Origin: an uncultured bacterium | Lineage (GTDB): Bacteria > Bacillota > Clostridia > TANB77 > CAG-508 | Direction: 5' to 3' | NCBI GenBank assembly: GCA_905215845.1 | Contig: CAJMRU010000016.1 | Location: forward strand, 1-11,121 | Length of the DNA stretch: 11,121 nt | Position numbers and translations under genes: made by a program | Notes under the pieces: model-generated | Databases searched by the model: none | The model's input: only the letters and a program-made list of their open reading frames with translations | Told to the model about the DNA's origin: nothing | Shown here: positions 1-5,662 of the stretch, piece after piece | Layout: each line of letters begins with the position of its first letter | Position numbering within the stretch: position 1 is the first letter of the stretch

Positions 1-174
1 CATGGTGGAGAAGACGACAGCCATTACAATCATAACCAGCAAGGGGTTCAGTACGCTCCATATATAGCCGAGAAAGCTTCGGCGGTATTTAAGCTTTAAA
101 TCCTTAAATACCAGCTGCTTCAATAAGTCTTTGTAATTTAAAAATATACTCAAACGTTTTAACATTATACTCAT
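1..174 (-). CDS. ABC-2 type polysaccharide/teichoic-acid export permease, N-terminal part (cut by window edge)
   Basis: Only the first 58 codons are present; the frame runs open off the left edge. The ATG at 174-172 lies 10 nt behind AAGGGG; a second ATG (165-163) is possible. The peptide has an N-terminal amphipathic stretch, then KYRRSFLGYIWSVLNPLL, then a hydrophobic run (MIVMAVVFSTM) starting the first membrane helix. The 'LKYRRS-LG-LW-LLNPL' pattern is typical of ABC-2 membrane components that export O-antigen, teichoic acid or capsule chains (Wzm/TagG/RfbA-like), which normally work with an ATP-binding partner. From about base 120 to the edge the GC content is clearly higher (about 44% over 1-120, hand count, against 20% over 121-180), with codons CGC, CTC, GGC, GTC, TCC and ACC that are rare elsewhere here. 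This suggests a transferred gene or an assembly junction. The family call is fairly sure; the substrate is unknown. Confidence 0.8.
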   Translation of the reverse strand, partial: MSIMLKRLSIFLNYKDLLKQLVFKDLKLKYRRSFLGYIWSVLNPLLVMIVMAVVFSTM

Positions 175-253
175 GAATTTTATACCCCTTAACTAAATGC
201 CTTAAAAATAATTTAACTTTTACTGATTTTAGTGCCTCTTTTAACTTGCTCAT
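104..253 (-). pseudogene. Possible truncated sensor histidine kinase N-terminus behind the response regulator
   Basis: A 49-codon frame starts 19 bases after the response regulator stop, behind a very good SD (AGAGGATGG, about 8 nt spacing). It begins MSKLKEALKSVKVKLFL, a basic amphipathic start of the kind that precedes the first membrane helix in many Firmicute histidine kinases. No membrane helix follows: after about residue 17 the frame becomes an unremarkable charged stretch and stops at 104, overlapping the permease start in another frame. An OmpR-type regulator is normally followed directly by its kinase. I therefore infer that the kinase was cut by the rearrangement or junction that brought in the permease. 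It could instead be a genuine short protein or a chance frame; the SD is the main argument that translation starts here. Confidence 0.35.
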
Positions 254-272
254 TTTTACCATCCTCTTAGAA

Positions 273-950
273 TTATTTAACTTCAAATTTATATCCAACA
301 CCTCTCATTGTTTGAATATATTTTCCTTTTTTTCCTAATTTATGTCTAATTTTCTTTATATGACTATCTATTGTTCTTGAATCTCCGTAGTAATCATAAT
401 TCCAAACATTATTTAAAATTTTATCCCTTGATAAAGCAATATTTTCATTTTCAACTAGATATGATAATAATTCATATTCTCTTAAACTTAATTCTATTAT
501 TTTTCCATCAACCTTTACAGTTCTACCTTCTCTATCAATCTCTATTCCTCCATAGTCTTTTACTTCTTTGATATCTTGATTTGTTCTTTTCAAAATAGCT
601 TCAACTCTTGCTACTAAAATCTTAGGACTAAAAGGTTTTGAAATATATTCGTCAACACCCAATTCAAATCCAAATAACTCATCTTGTTCTTCTCCTCTGG
701 CAGTTAACATTATTATTGGAACTTTAGATTCTTGTCTAATTTGTCTTAAAACAGACCAACCATCAAGTTTAGGCATCATAACATCTAATAAAATTAAATT
801 AATCTTATTTTTATTTTCTTCAAAAACTTCCAATGCTTTCTCGCCATTTTCTGCTTCTAAAATACTAAATCCTTTTGCTGCTAAAAAATCTTTAATTAAT
901 TTTCTCATTCTTTGTTCATCATCAACAATTAGTACACAATTATTAATCAT
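273..950 (-). CDS. OmpR/PhoB-family DNA-binding response regulator
   Basis: The 225-aa protein has the usual length for the family. The receiver domain occupies about residues 4-118, with the acidic pair D10/D11, phospho-acceptor D56 (in LLLDVMMPKLDG), T83 and K105 (KPF). The winged-helix DNA-binding domain is about 130-224 and shows the typical LREYELLSYLVEN, SRTIDSHIKKIRHKLG and MRGVGYKFE elements. Once phosphorylated by a partner kinase it should bind repeated promoter sites as a dimer. The ATG at 950 follows AGGAG at 9 nt. The gene has its own promoter and diverges from the small plus-strand gene at 1166. The expected downstream kinase is absent or reduced to a stub, so the partner and target genes cannot be named. 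All receiver residues are intact, so the regulator itself looks functional. Confidence 0.95.
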   Translation of the reverse strand: MINNCVLIVDDEQRMRKLIKDFLAAKGFSILEAENGEKALEVFEENKNKINLILLDVMMPKLDGWSVLRQIRQESKVPIIMLTARGEEQDELFGFELGVDEYISKPFSPKILVARVEAILKRTNQDIKEVKDYGGIEIDREGRTVKVDGKIIELSLREYELLSYLVENENIALSRDKILNNVWNYDYYGDSRTIDSHIKKIRHKLGKKGKYIQTMRGVGYKFEVK

Positions 951-981
951 AATATTGCTCTCCTTTTCTTATTTCAACTAT

Positions 982-1011
982 ATTATACATTATACATATT
1001 AATTATGTCTA
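982..1011 (-). promoter_or_regulatory. Promoter of the response regulator gene
   Basis: On the minus strand, TAGACA (1011-1006) is followed after 18 nt by a perfect TATAAT (987-982), placing the start about 25-30 nt upstream of the ATG. A second TATAAT-like string lies between the two boxes and could shift the start. Found by eye. Confidence 0.6.
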
Positions 1012-1071
1012 TACTGTGAAAAAATTAATATTACACATATAATGAATTTTTTTGGCACAAATTGTAAATGT

Positions 1072-1104
1072 TTGCTTGATTTTTCAATAAAAATATTGTA
1101 AGAT
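1072..1104 (+). promoter_or_regulatory. Promoter of the 42-aa peptide gene
   Basis: Two overlapping candidates read on the plus strand: TTGATT (1076-1081), 17 nt, TAAGAT (1099-1104); or TTGCTT (1072-1077), 16 nt, TATTGT (1094-1099). Each matches four of six bases per box. Either would give a transcript of about 230 nt starting near 1106-1112 and ending at the terminator at 1309-1340. Confidence 0.5.
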
Positions 1105-1124
1105 GTTACCAACCTGATGCTAAG

Positions 1125-1159
1125 AAGGGCTAGCCCTTTCTAAAGGGCGAAAGGGAGGG
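1125..1159 (+). promoter_or_regulatory. Structured leader able to mask the ribosome binding site
   Basis: A single pyrimidine segment, GCCCTTTC (1133-1140), can pair with three purine segments. It can form the perfect palindrome AAGGGCTAGCCCTT (1125-1138), the hairpin GCCCTT/AAGGGC (1133-1138 with 1143-1148, 4-nt loop), or CCCTTTC/GAAAGGG (1134-1140 with 1149-1155, 8-nt loop). The last covers the 5' half of the SD GGGAGGG (1153-1159). The pairings exclude each other, so the leader could switch between open and masked translation. Confidence 0.5.
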
Positions 1160-1160
1160 T

Positions 1161-1179
1161 TTTCGTTGAATTTAAGCGA
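1161..1179 (+). repeat. Direct repeat copy A, at the start codon of the peptide gene
   Basis: TTTCGTTGAATTTAAGCGA spans the TTG start (1166-1168) and its next codons. It recurs at 1382-1401 with one added T. Fourteen bases (1166-1179) match without a gap, and five more (1161-1165) match beyond the extra base. Copy A lies in the peptide mRNA; copy B is transcribed as its complement in the small RNA. Confidence 0.9.
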
Positions 1180-1294
1180 TGTGATTCTTCACTTAGTTGA
1201 TGAATTAATAACAGAAAAGGAAAAAAACTTTATGCTACAACAAAATCAACAACAACAAGTGCAAGATGAAAAACTAACAAAGACTAATAAGTAG
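1166..1294 (+). CDS. Small 42-aa peptide of an antisense-controlled locus, function unknown
   Basis: The TTG start lies 6 nt behind a very strong SD (GGGAGGG), which fixes the frame; it stops at TAG 1292-1294. The product begins MNLSDVILHLVDELITEK. L3, V6, I7, L8, L10, V11, L14 and I15 would line one face of an amphipathic helix; a Gln-rich stretch (QQNQQQQ) and a charged, Lys-rich tail follow. There is no membrane-spanning segment and no cysteine. I do not recognise the family. The gene has its own promoter, a foldable leader and a terminator. Its start region is repeated in complementary form inside a converging small RNA, which is how type I toxin genes are arranged. By that analogy it may be a toxin or regulatory peptide, but unlike Fst/TxpA-type toxins it is not hydrophobic. 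Coding is inferred from the SD, frame and context only. Confidence 0.6.
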   Translation: MNLSDVILHLVDELITEKEKNFMLQQNQQQQVQDEKLTKTNK

Positions 1295-1308
1295 CAATAC
1301 ATAGTCGG

Positions 1309-1340
1309 TAGAGTGGATTTCTCGGTCTGCTCTATTTTTT
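1309..1340 (+). terminator. Rho-independent terminator of the peptide mRNA
   Basis: TAGAGTGGA (1309-1317) pairs with TCTGCTCTA (1326-1334), a 9-bp stem with two G-T wobbles, followed by six T (1335-1340). The 8-nt loop (1318-1325) is TTTCTCGG. It contains CTCG, which fits the YUNR U-turn pattern of antisense-RNA recognition loops, and 7 nt of it are complementary to the loop of the facing terminator. Confidence 0.75.
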
Positions 1341-1344
1341 GAAC

Positions 1345-1378
1345 AAAAAAAAGTATGTGTATTCTCGGGTACACATAC
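1345..1378 (-). terminator. Rho-independent terminator of the antisense RNA and the dnaG-rpoD-mscS operon
   Basis: Read on the minus strand, GTATGTGTA (1378-1370) and TACACATAC (1361-1353) form a perfect 9-bp stem with loop CCCGAGAA, followed by eight T (1352-1345). I see no other terminator between the mscS-like stop at 1495 and this point, so it probably also ends the operon transcript. It sits only 4 bases from the end of the facing terminator. Confidence 0.85.
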
Positions 1379-1381
1379 GAG

Positions 1382-1401
1382 TTTCGTTTGAATTTAAGCG
1401 A
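1382..1401 (-). repeat. Direct repeat copy B, inside the antisense RNA
   Basis: On the plus strand this reads TTTCGTTTGAATTTAAGCGA, copy A with one extra T. Even the TTG-AAT-TTA-AGC-GA reading frame is preserved, but here there is no SD and the frame stops after 13 codons. It therefore looks like a copied recognition sequence rather than a second gene. It forms one arm and the loop of the small RNA's 5' hairpin. Confidence 0.9.
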
Positions 1402-1429
1402 CATTCAAACACATTTATTTTGTAAATAA

Positions 1430-1458
1430 ATAATAACACATTATTTTGGATTTGTCAA
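1430..1458 (-). promoter_or_regulatory. Promoter of the antisense small RNA, within the 3' UTR of the mscS-like gene
   Basis: On the minus strand, a perfect -35 box TTGACA (1458-1453) is followed after 17 nt by TATTAT (1435-1430), which matches TATAAT at five of six positions. This is among the best promoter matches in the window. It drives nothing but the short RNA, since no gene lies between it and the terminator. Confidence 0.7.
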
Positions 1459-1494
1459 ACAATTTTTCAAAATCGATAGCATAACTTTTTTACC

Positions 1495-2559
1495 TTAATT
1501 TTTCAAGTACACATTCTTATTCTCATAAGCCAATTTAATATGTTCTTCTTCAATTATTTTCATAAGTTTACAATTTATATCTTCAACCTCTGCTAAATAA
1601 CTATCATACCCAACTGAATCAGTATATGTATATATCAACATATTAATTCCGCTTTCATTTATATCATCAAATCTAACAATAGTAGAATCATCATCAATTC
1701 TTTCTCTATCATGTAGCATCTTTTCAACTCTAGTTTTCAAGATATCTAACTTTTCTATTGGAGTTCCTAATTCTATTCTTAAATTAGTCTTATATCTTCT
1801 TTTCTCCATTTTACTCCAATTTATAACTGAAGCATTTGATATAATGGAATTTGGAACATTTAGAAGTGAGTTTTCAAAGGTTCTTATTCTCGTTGTTCTA
1901 AATGTGATATCTTCTATTGTTCCTTCAAAAGTTTCCATTTGAATCCAGTCTCCAACAGAGAATGGTTTATCAATAAAAATTACTAATCCACCAAATAGGT
2001 TTTTAGCAGTGTCTTGTGCTGCAAGTGTTACAATTAAACCACTAATTCCTAATCCCGCAATAAGACCATTTAAGTTTATTCCTAATAGTGATAATACTAT
2101 AAAAGCTGCTATTATATATATTATTGCTCTAACTACTTTTAATACAAATTCTAATGTTGCATCATCTAATTGCTTTTTAAAGTTTTTCTTCATTTTAGTT
2201 ACTAATGTTGAATGAATTGTAAAGCTCTTAGCAATTCCATTTGCAAATGCAATTATACTCACAATTTTAAATATTCTAGTAACAAATTCCATAGCTTCAT
2301 TATTTATATTTAGTGGTTGTTTTAAGAATAATATTGCTAAATATATTCCTAATATTATGAAGAATAATCGTAATGGTCTATAAAAAGCACTTTCTCTTAT
2401 GTCTTTTGCTTTTTTACTTTTTAATTTAAACATCCTAATAATCATATATGCTATGCTTGAACTAAAAATTCTAAAAAATATGATTATTCCTATTGCAATT
2501 AATATATCTACTATTTCTAATGAGGTAATTTGACTAAATATTTTGTTAACTTGGTCCAT
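1495..2559 (-). CDS. MscS-family small-conductance mechanosensitive ion channel
   Basis: The 354-aa membrane protein should open under membrane tension and release solutes during osmotic downshock. Hydrophobic segments lie near residues 17-42, 62-80, 95-112 and 143-161. Next comes the pore helix region 162-205 with the family signature (GLGISGLIVTLAAQD, then FGGLVIFIDKPFSVGDWI). The cytoplasmic beta domain with FEGTIEDITFRTTRIRTFEN and VPNS (about 210-240) and an alpha/beta C-terminal domain follow. The protein has more membrane helices than E. coli MscS but far fewer than MscK, resembling the YbdG/YkuT group. The ATG follows CGGAGG at 5 nt and lies only 15 bases behind the rpoD stop, so it is the third gene of the dnaG-rpoD operon. 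Its 3' UTR contains the antisense RNA gene. Confidence 0.9.
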   Translation of the reverse strand: MDQVNKIFSQITSLEIVDILIAIGIIIFFRIFSSSIAYMIIRMFKLKSKKAKDIRESAFYRPLRLFFIILGIYLAILFLKQPLNINNEAMEFVTRIFKIVSIIAFANGIAKSFTIHSTLVTKMKKNFKKQLDDATLEFVLKVVRAIIYIIAAFIVLSLLGINLNGLIAGLGISGLIVTLAAQDTAKNLFGGLVIFIDKPFSVGDWIQMETFEGTIEDITFRTTRIRTFENSLLNVPNSIISNASVINWSKMEKRRYKTNLRIELGTPIEKLDILKTRVEKMLHDRERIDDDSTIVRFDDINESGINMLIYTYTDSVGYDSYLAEVEDINCKLMKIIEEEHIKLAYENKNVYLKN

Positions 2560-2574
2560 ATATGCCTCCGTATT

Positions 2575-3777
2575 TTATCCCATATAATCTCTTAATTTTT
2601 TGCTTCTACTTGGATGTCTTAATTTTCTTAATGCTTTTGCTTCTATTTGTCTTATTCTTTCTCTTGTTACTTTAAATTCTCTTCCTACCTCTTCTAGTGT
2701 TCTAGATTTTCCATCTTCTAATCCAAATCTTAATTTTAATACTTTTGCTTCTCTTGGTGTTAATGTGTTCATTACTTCTTCTAATTGTTCTCTAAGCATT
2801 GTGTATGCTGCTGAATCTTGAGGAGCTGGGCTATCATCATCTTGAATAAAGTCTCCTAAATGACTGTCATCTTCTTCCCCTATTGGTGTTTCTAAAGATA
2901 CTGGATCTTGTGCTATTTTTTGAATTTCTACTACTTTTTCAACAGGAATTTCCATTTCTTGTGCTATTTCTTCTGGGCTTGGTTCTCTTCCTAATTGTTG
3001 TAATAGATGTCTTGATGTTCTGATTAATTTATTTATTGTTTCTACCATATGAACTGGTATTCTTATTGTTCTTGCTTGGTCTGCTATTGCTCTTGTTATT
3101 GCTTGTCTTATCCACCATGTAGCATAAGTACTAAATTTGAATCCTTTTGTGTAATCAAATTTTTCTACTGCTTTTATTAATCCCATATTTCCTTCTTGTA
3201 TTAAGTCTAAAAATAGCATTCCTCTTCCAACATATTTTTTAGCAATACTTACAACTAATCTTAGGTTTGATTCTGCTAATTTTTGTTTTGCATCTTCATC
3301 GCCTTCTAAGATTCTTTTTGCTAAATCTAGTTCTTCATCAAATGTTAATAGTGGTATTCTTCCTATTTCTCTTAAATACATTCTAACTGGGTCATCTACA
3401 TTTATACCTTCATAACTTGTATCTGTTATTTCATCTAATTTTAATTCTTCAACTTCTTTTAAATCTTCTAAATCTGGTTCTTCTTCCATATCATCTGATA
3501 AAAGATTTACTCCTAATTCCTCGAATGCATCAAATACTTTGTCTATTTGTTCAGGATTAGCATCATCTAACTCTGAAGCTAAGTCTCCATATGTTATTTT
3601 TCCTTTTTCTTTAGCTTTTTTTAATATATTATTTACTTTTTCTTGTTTTAATTTTTCATTTTCTTCTGTATCTTTATTATTTGTTGCTTTTTCTTTTACT
3701 TTTTTTCTAGTATCTTCTAATTTCTTCATATTTAATTCATCTAATTTTCCTTTTAATTCTTCTTTATTATTTGACAT
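2575..3777 (-). CDS. rpoD: RNA polymerase primary (housekeeping) sigma factor
   Basis: This is a 400-aa sigma-70 group 1 protein (also called SigA), the main promoter-recognition subunit of RNA polymerase. A Lys-rich N-terminus (1-47) precedes region 1.1 (about 48-95) and an acidic linker. Region 1.2 follows (128-160, DDPVRMYLREIG), then region 2 (165-240) with DLIQEGNMGLIKAVEKF and the -10 recognition/melting element YATWWIRQAI. Region 3 is about 245-310, and region 4 (338-400) has the helix-turn-helix TLEEVGREFKVTRERIRQIE. I choose ATG 3777 because AGAGG is then 8 nt away; an in-frame GTG at 3786 sits directly against that SD and is unlikely. The SD overlaps the dnaG stop codon, so the two genes should be translationally coupled. 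The length is typical of clostridial SigA. Confidence 0.97.
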   Translation of the reverse strand: MSNNKEELKGKLDELNMKKLEDTRKKVKEKATNNKDTEENEKLKQEKVNNILKKAKEKGKITYGDLASELDDANPEQIDKVFDAFEELGVNLLSDDMEEEPDLEDLKEVEELKLDEITDTSYEGINVDDPVRMYLREIGRIPLLTFDEELDLAKRILEGDEDAKQKLAESNLRLVVSIAKKYVGRGMLFLDLIQEGNMGLIKAVEKFDYTKGFKFSTYATWWIRQAITRAIADQARTIRIPVHMVETINKLIRTSRHLLQQLGREPSPEEIAQEMEIPVEKVVEIQKIAQDPVSLETPIGEEDDSHLGDFIQDDDSPAPQDSAAYTMLREQLEEVMNTLTPREAKVLKLRFGLEDGKSRTLEEVGREFKVTRERIRQIEAKALRKLRHPSRSKKLRDYMG

Positions 3778-3788
3778 CAAATTCACCT

Positions 3789-5573
3789 CTACTTAATTTT
3801 TGAAAGTTTTATAATTATCTCACTAAGTTCTCTTTCTAAACTTTTTTTCTCATCTTGATTTTCTTCATTTTCTAATAATTCTAATATTTCATATTTTCTG
3901 TCGTTTAATTTTTCTTTTTCGTAACTTTGTATTATATCATCTATTGCTTTTTCAACATCTTCTATTCCATAATCTTCTGCCATTATCATTGTAATATGAT
4001 TTTGCTCTTCTTCTTCTAGGTTGTCTATTATTGCATTTATATTACTATTTCCTTTTTCAAATTCTTCATACACTTTTTTTGCAATTTTGTTATCTATTTC
4101 ATATTTAAATTCTTCTGCCGGAATGTTTTGTTTTATAATTTGATATATATTCAAATCTCCTGATAGCAATATTGATAATATAGTATTTTCTCTTCTTTTT
4201 ATTATTTCAGATACGTTATTATCATTATTCGTGTGTTTTTTTATTACAGGTTTTGCTTTTTCTAGTATTTTTGCATCTTTTGTATCTTTATATGTAAGTT
4301 TATTTACTTCAGCATAAATAGCTTCTTTTGAGACATCATATTCTTTAGAAATTTTTTCTATATAAATTTCTCTTTCCATGCTATTTTCTATCTTTGATAT
4401 TAATTTTGCTATTTCATTTAAAAATTTGATTTTATCATTTGTACTGTCTAAATTCAATTCTTGTCTTAGTATTTTTACTTTAAACTCTATTACTGAAATT
4501 GCTTTGTCTATCACATTTTGAAATCTGGCATTTCCATATTTAATTACAAATTCATCAGGGTCTTTTGCTCCTTCCATTTGAAGTACTCTTATATCACACC
4601 CCATATTTTGTAATATTTCCATTGCTCTTAATTTTGCTGTTTGACCTGCTTCATCTGAATCATAACTTAATATTATTTGTTCTGTACTATTTCTTAGTAG
4701 ATATCCTTGTTGTTGTGTAAGTGCTGTTCCTAAAGATGCTACTACATTATGAATTCCTCTTTGATGTAAAGATATTACATCCATATATCCTTCTACTATT
4801 AATAACTTTTTCTTTATGTCATATTTTTTTGCTACATTTAAACCAAATAAATGTCTTCCTTTACTATATACAACATTTTCTGGTGAGTTTATGTATTTAG
4901 GTTTTGAGTCATCTAATACTCTTCCTCCAAAAGCTATTACTCTTCCTCTTACATCACATATTGGAAACATTAATCTGTTTCTATATCTATCTATAAATTG
5001 TCCTCTTTCGTTTTTATTTACCAGTCCTGATTCAAGTATCTCTCGTTCTTCAAATCCTTGCTTTTTTAATTCTTGGTATAATTCATCAAATTTTCCTGAA
5101 AAACCTATTTTAAATGCTTTTAATGTATCATTTGTTAATTTTCTCTTTTTTATATATTCTTGTGCTTCTTTTGCTTGTGGTTTGTATAAGTTCTCGTGAT
5201 AATAATTGGCTGTAAATTCATTTACTTTATATACTTTTGTTTTTAATATTTCTCTTGCTGAGTCTTGATTATTTTCCAAGGTTGGTAATTGTATATTTGC
5301 TCTATCTGCAAGCATTTGTATTGCTTCTACAAAATTTATACCTTCAATTTTTGTTAAAAATGTAAATACATTTCCTCCTACTCCACAACCAAAACAGTGA
5401 AATATTTGTTTTTCTGGTGATACTGAAAATGAAGGTGATTTTTCATTATGGAATGGGCATAATCCAAAATAATTTCTTCCACTTCTTTTTAAATGAACAT
5501 ATTGTGAAATTATATCTACAATATCATTACTTTGTCTTACTTCATCAATAATTTCATCACTATATCTTGCCAT
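3789..5573 (-). CDS. dnaG: DNA primase
   Basis: The 594-aa protein makes the RNA primers for DNA replication and works with the replicative helicase. The CHC2 zinc-binding domain is at the N-terminus with C39, H42, C60 and C63. The catalytic core (about 120-345) includes DRYRNRLMFPICD, FGGR and KYINSPE. The TOPRIM metal site has E261 (VEGYMD), D305 and D307 (DSDEAG). The Lys/Glu-rich C-terminal third would be the helicase-interaction domain and is poorly conserved, as usual. I choose ATG 5573 (MARYSDEII) because GAGG lies 5 nt upstream; an in-frame ATG at 5603 has no good SD and would add ten residues not typical of the family. It is first in the operon with rpoD, a conserved arrangement in Firmicutes. 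Confidence 0.97.
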   Translation of the reverse strand: MARYSDEIIDEVRQSNDIVDIISQYVHLKRSGRNYFGLCPFHNEKSPSFSVSPEKQIFHCFGCGVGGNVFTFLTKIEGINFVEAIQMLADRANIQLPTLENNQDSAREILKTKVYKVNEFTANYYHENLYKPQAKEAQEYIKKRKLTNDTLKAFKIGFSGKFDELYQELKKQGFEEREILESGLVNKNERGQFIDRYRNRLMFPICDVRGRVIAFGGRVLDDSKPKYINSPENVVYSKGRHLFGLNVAKKYDIKKKLLIVEGYMDVISLHQRGIHNVVASLGTALTQQQGYLLRNSTEQIILSYDSDEAGQTAKLRAMEILQNMGCDIRVLQMEGAKDPDEFVIKYGNARFQNVIDKAISVIEFKVKILRQELNLDSTNDKIKFLNEIAKLISKIENSMEREIYIEKISKEYDVSKEAIYAEVNKLTYKDTKDAKILEKAKPVIKKHTNNDNNVSEIIKRRENTILSILLSGDLNIYQIIKQNIPAEEFKYEIDNKIAKKVYEEFEKGNSNINAIIDNLEEEEQNHITMIMAEDYGIEDVEKAIDDIIQSYEKEKLNDRKYEILELLENEENQDEKKSLERELSEIIIKLSKIK

Positions 5574-5633
5574 TTTAGCCTCACTTTCCTTAAAATATCT
5601 CAATTATTTATCCGTAATTATATTATTCGACGC

Positions 5634-5662
5634 ATTTTACATAAATCCTTCTTATTGCTCAA
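5634..5662 (-). promoter_or_regulatory. Promoter of the dnaG-rpoD-mscS operon
   Basis: TTGAGC (5662-5657) is followed after 17 nt by TAAAAT (5639-5634), reading towards dnaG. The -35 box begins in the T-run of the terminator just upstream, so ending of the synthetase transcript and starting of the operon are packed together. Confidence 0.6.

Larger units (their letters stand above)
1345..1423 (-). ncRNA. Predicted antisense small RNA (about 79 nt) targeting the peptide start region
   Basis: It runs from a near-consensus promoter to a strong terminator, with a predicted start near 1423. Two hairpins are visible. The 5' one has an 8-bp stem, GTTTGAAT (1410-1403) with ATTCAAAC (1393-1386), and a 9-nt loop GTCGCTTAA. 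The 3' one is the terminator. The 5' hairpin carries the complement of the peptide mRNA start region: 14 contiguous base pairs to mRNA 1166-1179, then a one-base bulge, then 5 more to 1161-1165. Its loop alone exposes 7 nt (CGCTTAA) complementary to mRNA 1172-1178. The terminator loop offers a second contact with the mRNA terminator loop. Binding would cover the start codon and its first four following codons, so it should block translation. It contains no SD-led frame that I can see. This is inference from sequence; expression is untested. Confidence 0.6.

Noticed and set aside
1117..1143. Eight-codon frame MLRRASPF in the leader of the peptide gene
   Set aside because: No SD and very short; kept only as a possibility within the leader finding.
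1388..1429. Second short frame starting TTG-AAT-TTA-AGC-GA (13 codons), a possible second peptide gene
   Set aside because: It has no SD, stops after 13 codons and lies in the opposite-strand small RNA; it is best explained as the copied recognition repeat.
951..1494. CRISPR array or tRNA/riboswitch in the response regulator-mscS gap
   Set aside because: Only two repeat copies, 221 bases apart, and no tRNA cloverleaf or known riboswitch core could be seen; the peptide/antisense RNA reading explains the repeats and hairpins better.
3786..3786. GTG start for rpoD at 3786
   Set aside because: The SD would touch the start codon; ATG 3777 has proper spacing.
5603..5603. Longer dnaG start (ATG at 5603, ten more residues)
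   Set aside because: No good SD; the ATG at 5573 has GAGG at 5 nt and gives the usual primase N-terminus.
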